From: an uncultured Anaerolineae bacterium
GTDB taxonomy: Bacteria > Chloroflexota > Anaerolineae > Promineifilales > Promineifilaceae
DNA length: 35,057 nucleotides
Direction: 5' to 3'
Assembly: GCA_937943625.1 (NCBI GenBank)
Contig: CALEAD010000074.1
Coordinates: 1 to 35,057, forward strand
The position numbers and the translations under genes are program-made. This document shows positions 30,596-35,057 of this stretch, piece after piece (within the stretch, counting starts at the first letter, position 1; each line of letters starts with the position of its first letter). A model generated the notes under the pieces. It was given only the letters and a program-made list of their open reading frames with translations, did not search any database and had not been told where the DNA came from.

Positions 30596-31969
30596 TTACT
30601 GCCCGCTCAGGCTGCCAATGGGCAGGTTGCCGCAGCGGTCTTTCAGCGCCTCTGGCAGCAGACAGGGTACGTTGGGCCGGTTGGTCTTTATCAGTTCAAA
30701 GAACTTGAACTCTGGATCGGTGACATTGGTTAGCTTCACAATGTACATATCTTGAATAGCCACGTGGTCTTCGGGGCGGATGTAGATTTTACCTTTTGGC
30801 CCTTCAAACTCCATTCCCTCCATTGCTTTAATCAATGCTGTTGCGCTGACGTCGCCGCCGGTCGCCTTCACAGCTTCCACCAGCAGTATCGCCGCGTTCA
30901 TGCCGTCTGCATCAAACAGATCAGGTGGTACGCCAAACCGTTCTTTACTCTTTTCTACCAGCCAATCGTTGATGGGGTTGTTGGGTGCAGTGTAATGGTA
31001 GAGGATGCCACTGGTCTGGCCAATCGCATTGGCGAAGAAGACAGGCATCACGACATTGTCCACAAAGCCAGAGGCCATTGCCATTTCATCGAAGACGCCC
31101 AACTCGTTAGCCGCCTGCATCATGGGCACAAAACCACCACCCGCCCAAGTCACCAGGAAGGCTTCGGCGCCGGAGTTAAGAATGCGTTCCATGTAGGGCG
31201 TAAACTCAGTAGTGTCGGCCGGGGCAAAAATGTCGTCTGCCACAAATGTGCCGCCAAACAGGTTGCAGGCATCGCGGAAGGCAGCTGCGCCGCCATAGCC
31301 AAAGGAGTAGTCGGGCGCAATTTGCACGAAGGTCTTGTATTCCTGGGTCAGGTATTCGCAGATGTTGACCGCATCCTGGTAGTTGTTGCGGCTGGTGCGG
31401 AAGGTGTATTCATTGAAAGTGGCGCCGGTAATATCGTTGGCAGCAGCCGGGGCGACGATCAGAGGGATCTGATTTTCGCGCGCCAGCTCTTGCAGGGTAG
31501 CGGTTGCGCCGGAGCTAACTGTGCCCACCAGGATCTTGACGCCTTCTACTTCAATTAACTCGCGCGCGGCCGTTGCCGTGTTTTCCGGGTTGCTCTGATC
31601 ATCGCGGATGTAAACCTGGAACTCGCAACCATCCAGGGTGTAACTGGTGTAGGTTGCGCCTACGTTGCCCGCGCTGCCGGTGGCATATTCCATACCCAGC
31701 GGGAAGCCGCGCAGAATGTGTGCCCCATAGATAGCAAGGGAACCGGTCATATCGGTAATTAGCCCCACTTTAATGGGCGCGGTGCAATTAAGGCCAGCTA
31801 CGGGGGCTGGTTCTTCAGCGGCTGGCTGCGGGGCAGGCTGTTCGGGAGCCGGCTGTTCGGCGGCAGGGGCTGGGGTGAGGGTGGTCTCTCCCCCAGTGCA
31901 AGCGGCAAGTAACAGGGCAAAGGTGAGCAAAAGCGCTATCAGACTAAACAGTGTGTAACGACGTTTCAT
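30596..31969 (-). CDS. ABC transporter substrate-binding lipoprotein, LivK-type
   Basis: The 457-residue protein has a lipoprotein signal with lipobox LLAAC (C24), a Pro/Ala/Glu linker (about 30-58) and a type-I periplasmic binding fold of the branched-chain amino-acid family: IKVGLITDMTGSLAIYGAHI, TLDGCEFQVYIRDDQSNP, ILVGTVSSGATATLQELARE and KTFVQIAPDYSFGYGGA. The C-terminal end has IRPEDHVAIQDMYIVKL, typical of the family. It captures the ligand outside the cell and passes it to LivHM. The ligand could be an amino acid, an aromatic acid or another small acid. The start is ATG at 31969 with GGAGG eight to nine bases upstream. A longer frame reads repeat sequence. Confidence 0.92.
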   Translation of the reverse strand: MKRRYTLFSLIALLLTFALLLAACTGGETTLTPAPAAEQPAPEQPAPQPAAEEPAPVAGLNCTAPIKVGLITDMTGSLAIYGAHILRGFPLGMEYATGSAGNVGATYTSYTLDGCEFQVYIRDDQSNPENTATAARELIEVEGVKILVGTVSSGATATLQELARENQIPLIVAPAAANDITGATFNEYTFRTSRNNYQDAVNICEYLTQEYKTFVQIAPDYSFGYGGAAAFRDACNLFGGTFVADDIFAPADTTEFTPYMERILNSGAEAFLVTWAGGGFVPMMQAANELGVFDEMAMASGFVDNVVMPVFFANAIGQTSGILYHYTAPNNPINDWLVEKSKERFGVPPDLFDADGMNAAILLVEAVKATGGDVSATALIKAMEGMEFEGPKGKIYIRPEDHVAIQDMYIVKLTNVTDPEFKFFELIKTNRPNVPCLLPEALKDRCGNLPIGSLSGQ

Positions 31970-32223
31970 TTTTCTTTCCTCCAGAAGTTTTAGCGGATAA
32001 TGGATACGGATAATGGGTAGTGGGGTGGTGGGGTAGTGACGGTTATGGTTGCAGGCATCACCTCCTTGCGCAGATTTGGAATTGCGGAGTTTAGCTAATT
32101 TGAAGTATTTACCAGGCCGTTGGTTGGTTTGATAATTGGTTAATTGGCTGGAAACCAACCAGTAAACTAACCAACCAGCAAACAGGGAGCTTGGTAGATG
32201 TAATTTGAAACTAAAATCTGAAA
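31970..32223. other. Repeat-filled gap between the DUF35 and binding-protein genes
   Basis: It holds a low-complexity stretch (GGATAATGGATACGGATAATG at 31994 onward, split as GGATAATGG and ATACGGATAATG) and a GGTTGGTTTGATAATTGGTT/AACCAACCAG imperfect inverted repeat (about 32120-32185). A very SD-like AAGGAGG on the minus strand before an ATG at 32058 opens a 22-codon ORF ending at 31990, but the spacing is only two bases. Nothing else is seen. Confidence 0.5.
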
Positions 32224-32640
32224 TTAGCTGGTCTGGAAGGCCAGATAGGTGCGCCCGGTGTCTCCCTCGCCACGCTGGAGGAAGGTGGCAGTGAGGGGCG
32301 CGCCGATGAAGCTCAGATCAGGGTGGGCGGCGTCTAGCCCCAGGATTTGGGCGCTGATCATTGGCCCTTCGGCCAGTTGGACGATGCCGCTCATGTAGGG
32401 GTTTTTGCGGTCGTAGCCCGCTTCTACCATGGCGGCGGGGCCGATGAAAACGGCCGTAAATGCCGCCAACGTTCCCTGACCTGATAATTCCACCCATTCC
32501 ATGTCGCTGCTGTGGGTCTCCGGGTCAATCGGGCGCGGCGGTATGTATACTTTGCCCGTTGCCCGGCTGCGCGCTCCCATCAATCTGCCTTCGCGCAGGA
32601 AGGCCTGAAAAGAGTGTTCTATAAATGGCCTGTCGCTCAT
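32224..32640 (-). CDS. DUF35-family OB-fold protein without zinc-ribbon cysteines
   Basis: The 138-residue protein aligns with the DUF35 layout: N-terminal helix (FIEHSFQAFLREGRLMG), rubredoxin-like zinc ribbon, then an OB fold (VELSGQGTLAAFTAVFIG to TATFLQRGEGDTG). In relatives the ribbon is C-x2-C-x10-C-x2-C. Here the same four places are S25, T28, D39 and T42, while the surrounding G-x-VY-x-PPRP and EWVELSG are kept. It therefore probably cannot bind zinc in the usual way. DUF35 proteins normally partner thiolase-like enzymes and help bind acyl-CoA, and the thiolase gene lies directly upstream. The start ATG at 32640 has a GGAGCAAATGCA-type upstream region. Confidence 0.85.
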   Translation of the reverse strand: MSDRPFIEHSFQAFLREGRLMGARSRATGKVYIPPRPIDPETHSSDMEWVELSGQGTLAAFTAVFIGPAAMVEAGYDRKNPYMSGIVQLAEGPMISAQILGLDAAHPDLSFIGAPLTATFLQRGEGDTGRTYLAFQTS

Positions 32641-32654
32641 TGCATTTGCTCCTG

Positions 32655-32733
32655 AATTGTGAATGCTGAATTGTGAATTATGAAGTTCGGAGCCACTTCA
32701 TCATTCATACTTCGCCATTCACCATTCACAATT
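32655..32733. repeat. AATTGTGAAT inverted repeat in the thiolase-DUF35 junction
   Basis: AATTGTGAAT (32655-32664) pairs with ATTCACAATT (32724-32733). Inside, ATGAAGT and ACTTCAT also pair. The gap is otherwise empty. It resembles the AT-rich repeat within the DUF2723 gene. Confidence 0.7.
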
Positions 32734-32737
32734 TCTT

Positions 32738-34000
32738 CTATTTCCTCTCGTAGATGTGGACAACGGCCGTTTGTCCCGTGCCGCCCACATTATGCGTCAG
32801 CGCCAGGTCTACTTCGCGATCTACCTGGCGGGGGCCGGCCTGGCCACGCATCTGCTTGAAAATTTCCACCGCCTGCCCCGCGCCGGACGCGCCGACGGGG
32901 TGGCCTTTGGCTTTCAGGCCGCCGGAGGTGTTAATTGGCTTGGGGCCGTGTCGTGCAGTCAGCCCTTCTTCGGCCGCTTCGTGGCCGGTTCCGGGGACGA
33001 AGAAGCCCAGGTCTTCGCTGGCTAATATCTCGGCGATGGTGAAGCAGTCGTGGACTTCGGCGATTTTGACGTCGGCGGGGGTAATGCCGGCCATCTGGTA
33101 GGCCATCTGGCTGGCGGCTTTGGCGCTGGCGATGCTGGTGAGGTTGGAACGGCCGTGCAGGGCGGTGTCGCTGGCCTGTCCTGTGCCGATGATGTAGACC
33201 GGGTCGTCGGTGAATTGTTTGGCAATGTCGGCGGCAACGAGGAGAACGGCCGTTGCCCCATCTGTCACCGGTGAGCAGTCAAACAGGCGCAGCGGCCAGG
33301 CGATCACCGGGTTGGCGCGGTCGTCGCGCAAAAAGGCCATCTCATCTGCCCATTCGGGAACGGGCAGCCCCTTCTTCTCCGCGCTGCGCCGCTTGCTCGC
33401 CATCACCTCGGCAATGGTCTGGTTGAACTGCGCCTTTGGGTTCAACGCGCCGTTGTCGTGGTTTTTCAGCGCCACGCGCATCAGCGCCTCTGGCGATGCC
33501 CCATACCGGTGCATGTAGGCCGTTGCCATTGCCGCATAGAAGCCAGGAAAGGTAAAACCAGCCGGGATTTCATAGAGTACATCAGCGGCCTTTGCCAGGG
33601 TGTCGGTCACTTCGGCGATGGGCAGGTCACTCATTTTCTCGATGCCGCCCACCATCACCACGTCGTGCAGGCCGGAGGCCACCGCCATGACGCCCTGGCG
33701 CAAGGCTACGCCGCTGCTGGCGCAGGCATCCTCGATGCGGGTCGCCGGGCGCGGCATCAGCCCCACCCAGTCGGCCATGATCGGCGCGGTGTGCCCTTGC
33801 CCCTCAAACAGTTCGCTGCTGTAATTGCCGATGAACAGCGCCTCGATGTCGTTCGGGTCCAGCCCCTTATCCACCGCGTCGCGCATCTCCAAAAACGCTT
33901 CGGCAAACAGGTCGCGCGTCGTCTTGCCGGGGAACGCGCCAAACTGGCTCATCCCCACGCCGACAATCGCCACCCCTCGGCCTAATTTTCGTGCCTTCAT
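32738..34000 (-). CDS. Thiolase-family acyl-CoA acyltransferase (SCP2-type)
   Basis: The 420-residue enzyme has the thiolase fold: VAIVGVGMSQFG, the nucleophile C93 in RIEDACASSGVALR, VGGIEKMSD, the base region VHDCFTIAEI, NTSGGLKAKGHPVGASGAGQ and the closing THNVGGTGQTAVVHIYER. It resembles the SCP2-thiolase group that often pairs with DUF35 proteins. Likely reactions are thiolytic cleavage of a 3-ketoacyl-CoA, or a retro-aldol step as in Ltp2-type enzymes. The retained Cys favours thiolysis. The start is ATG at 34000 with GGAGG, and a longer frame reads simple repeat. It sits between an alpha/beta hydrolase gene and its DUF35 partner. Confidence 0.9.
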   Translation of the reverse strand: MKARKLGRGVAIVGVGMSQFGAFPGKTTRDLFAEAFLEMRDAVDKGLDPNDIEALFIGNYSSELFEGQGHTAPIMADWVGLMPRPATRIEDACASSGVALRQGVMAVASGLHDVVMVGGIEKMSDLPIAEVTDTLAKAADVLYEIPAGFTFPGFYAAMATAYMHRYGASPEALMRVALKNHDNGALNPKAQFNQTIAEVMASKRRSAEKKGLPVPEWADEMAFLRDDRANPVIAWPLRLFDCSPVTDGATAVLLVAADIAKQFTDDPVYIIGTGQASDTALHGRSNLTSIASAKAASQMAYQMAGITPADVKIAEVHDCFTIAEILASEDLGFFVPGTGHEAAEEGLTARHGPKPINTSGGLKAKGHPVGASGAGQAVEIFKQMRGQAGPRQVDREVDLALTHNVGGTGQTAVVHIYERK

Positions 34001-34008
34001 ATGCTCCT

Positions 34009-34083
34009 CCTGTTGGTTGGTTAGTTGGTTAGTTGGTTTGATAGCCAACCCAACCAACTATCCAACCCAACCAACTATCCAAC
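34009..34083. repeat. TTGGTTAG/CCAACTAT repeat in the hydrolase-thiolase junction
   Basis: GGTTGGTTAGTTGGTTAG (about 34013-34030) is followed by complementary units CCAACCCAACCAACTATCC (twice, about 34044-34080). The repeat extends into the hydrolase gene and supplies its last codons and stop (Leu-Val-Gly-stop). Confidence 0.75.
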
Positions 34084-34881
34084 TAAGAATTTAACGACCG
34101 CCTCATTGGCCGCTTCCGGCGTTTCGATGGGGAAGAAGTGCCCGGCGTTGGGCAGGATGTGGACCTGGCTGTGCGGAATTTTAGCCGCCAGCAGGTCGGC
34201 GTTACCCGTTGGCACAACCTTGTCGTGCGCGCCAAAAAGGATGAGGGTTTCTGCCTGGACGGCCGGCAGTTTGTTCTCAAAGCAGGCCGCCTCGGCCAAC
34301 AGCCCCAGGCCAATTGCCATTTGCGCCTGGTAGGCGGCCGGGTTGATAGGGTTGGCAATGCGCCAGGCGAGCCATTCCTCAATCATTGCCGGGTTGTTTT
34401 CGCTCCAGCCGGGGGCGGTGCTGACGACCAGACCATTCTTGAAGCGGGTCACGGGGTCGCTGGTCATGTCCATCAGCACGGCCATCGCTTCCTGGGTGAT
34501 GGGGATGTGACGCGGCCCGCCGAAGTTGGTGGAGGCCAGGATGAGCTTATCTACCATCTCCGGGTAGCTGAGGGCGATCTCCTGGGCGATGAAGCCGCCC
34601 ATGCTGTGCCCCATGATGTGGGCTTTGGCGATGCCCAATCCGCGCAGCAGGCCCACCGTGTCGGCGGCGAGCATGGCGGCGGTGTACGGCCCGGCGGGGG
34701 CGTCTGTCTGTCCCACGCCGCGATTGTCGAAGGTGATGACCTGGAAATGTTTGGCCAGCCCCGGAACCATTTTGTGCCACTGCCAGTTGTTGTAGCCCAG
34801 ACCGGAAATGAGCAGCAACGGCCGTCCAGAGCCATGAATTTCGTAATAAATGTTGATGTCATTCGCAGTTAGCGTTGGCAT
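34075..34881 (-). CDS. Alpha/beta hydrolase
   Basis: The 268-residue enzyme has the alpha/beta hydrolase fold: PLLLISGLGYNNWQW (oxyanion region), FDNRGVGQTDAP, nucleophile S93 in HIMGHSMGGFIAQEIA, acid in LILFGAHDKVVP and base His in LPNAGHFFPIETP. It resembles 3-oxoadipate enol-lactonase or carboxylesterase types, but the substrate cannot be told. With the thiolase and importer it may act on an ester or lactone before CoA-dependent breakdown. The start is ATG at 34881 with AGGA eight bases upstream. The upstream in-frame ATG at 34941 reads a tandem repeat. The C-terminal codons lie in the junction repeat, so the natural end may have been changed. Confidence 0.9.
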   Translation of the reverse strand: MPTLTANDINIYYEIHGSGRPLLLISGLGYNNWQWHKMVPGLAKHFQVITFDNRGVGQTDAPAGPYTAAMLAADTVGLLRGLGIAKAHIMGHSMGGFIAQEIALSYPEMVDKLILASTNFGGPRHIPITQEAMAVLMDMTSDPVTRFKNGLVVSTAPGWSENNPAMIEEWLAWRIANPINPAAYQAQMAIGLGLLAEAACFENKLPAVQAETLILFGAHDKVVPTGNADLLAAKIPHSQVHILPNAGHFFPIETPEAANEAVVKFLVG

Positions 34882-34892
34882 AGGGAGTTCCT

Positions 34893-34924
34893 GTTTGTTG
34901 GTTTGTTGGTTTGTTGGTTTGTTA
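34893..34924 (+). repeat. Four tandem copies of GTTTGTTG
   Basis: Three exact copies and one with a final A fill the space between the hydrolase SD and the terminal repeat, where its promoter would be expected. Confidence 0.85.
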
Positions 34925-35057
34925 ACGTAACTATTGTGCAATCAGAGCCGAAATGGCTCAAAAATACGAAAAACAAATGCCTTTGAAAAACGGTAGGGGC
35001 AATTGAATCACCCCATTGCCAAAACGCAGGGAGCGGCCTGCGTAACAACTCTGCTCA
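34923..35057 (-). repeat. Right copy of the 135-bp window-end inverted repeat
   Basis: It is the exact reverse complement of bases 7-141. Its inner edge abuts the GTTTGTTG tandem repeat. On the plus strand it contains a short frame (ATG GCT CAA AAA..., 17 codons) of no clear meaning. Confidence 0.9.

Noticed and set aside
31990..32058. 22-codon leader ORF upstream of the binding-protein gene with AAGGAGG before it
   Set aside because: The SD-to-ATG distance is only two bases and the ORF consists of low-complexity repeat. It is unlikely to be translated well.
1..35057. Linear replicon or prophage with terminal inverted repeats
   Set aside because: The content is ordinary chromosomal genes with no phage or replication genes. 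Repeat-limited assembly ends explain the inverted match better.

Overview
The window looks like a chromosomal piece of a Chloroflexota bacterium, most likely Anaerolineae or Caldilineae-like. This rests on inference: extracellular proteins with long Thr/Pro linkers, a secreted protein ending in the tail YLPLILRN, gingipain-like C25 peptidases beside an exopolysaccharide tyrosine kinase, LysM plus C-terminal membrane anchors, and several genes without a clear Shine-Dalgarno (SD) site. No rRNA, tRNA or CRISPR array was seen.

Layout. Bases 1-1860 are a damaged edge: a 135-bp sequence also present inverted at the far end (34923-35057), a 3' gene fragment, a complete IS4-family element (261-1688) and an IS630-type transposase remnant. 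Bases 1917-9597 are housekeeping and scattered genes: a D-threonine aldolase/D-serine dehydratase-like enzyme, a small membrane protein, an rpsF-rpsR-foldase operon, a GH99-like/LysM surface protein and radA. Bases 9933-21709 are a plus-strand surface and exopolysaccharide block: Wzz/BY-kinase, two FN3-like membrane proteins, a PqqD-like protein, two C25 peptidases, a YbhN-type membrane protein and a GT2 glycosyltransferase. Bases 21710-22183 are a gene-poor gap with a gene relic. Then come proB-proA and a DUF2723 membrane glycosyltransferase (22184-26042). Bases 26064-34881 run entirely on the minus strand: alpha/beta hydrolase, thiolase, a DUF35 protein, then a branched-chain amino-acid-type ABC importer in the order binding protein, LivG, LivF, LivH, LivM. 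The set suggests uptake and CoA-dependent handling of a carboxylic or amino acid.

Three patterns cut across the gene map. First, the palindrome ACGGCCGT occurs about 54 times by eye, in all reading frames, but not in the IS and not between about 28.4 and 32.4 kb. It behaves like a HIP1-type highly iterated palindrome. Second, three unrelated genes (1917-3002, radA and the BY-kinase gene) share a repeated 5' leader: an SD site, a tiny ORF (MSGAHHHE or MTEAHHHE in two copies), a structured region and a second SD directly before the gene. Third, nearly every junction in the minus-strand uptake cluster carries a different small inverted or tandem repeat.

The best candidate for an undescribed system is the 10.4-21.7 kb block. 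It pairs two C25 peptidases (the clan that includes the sortase-like PorU) with a C-terminally anchored Thr/Pro-rich protein, FN3-like modules and a lone PqqD-like protein.
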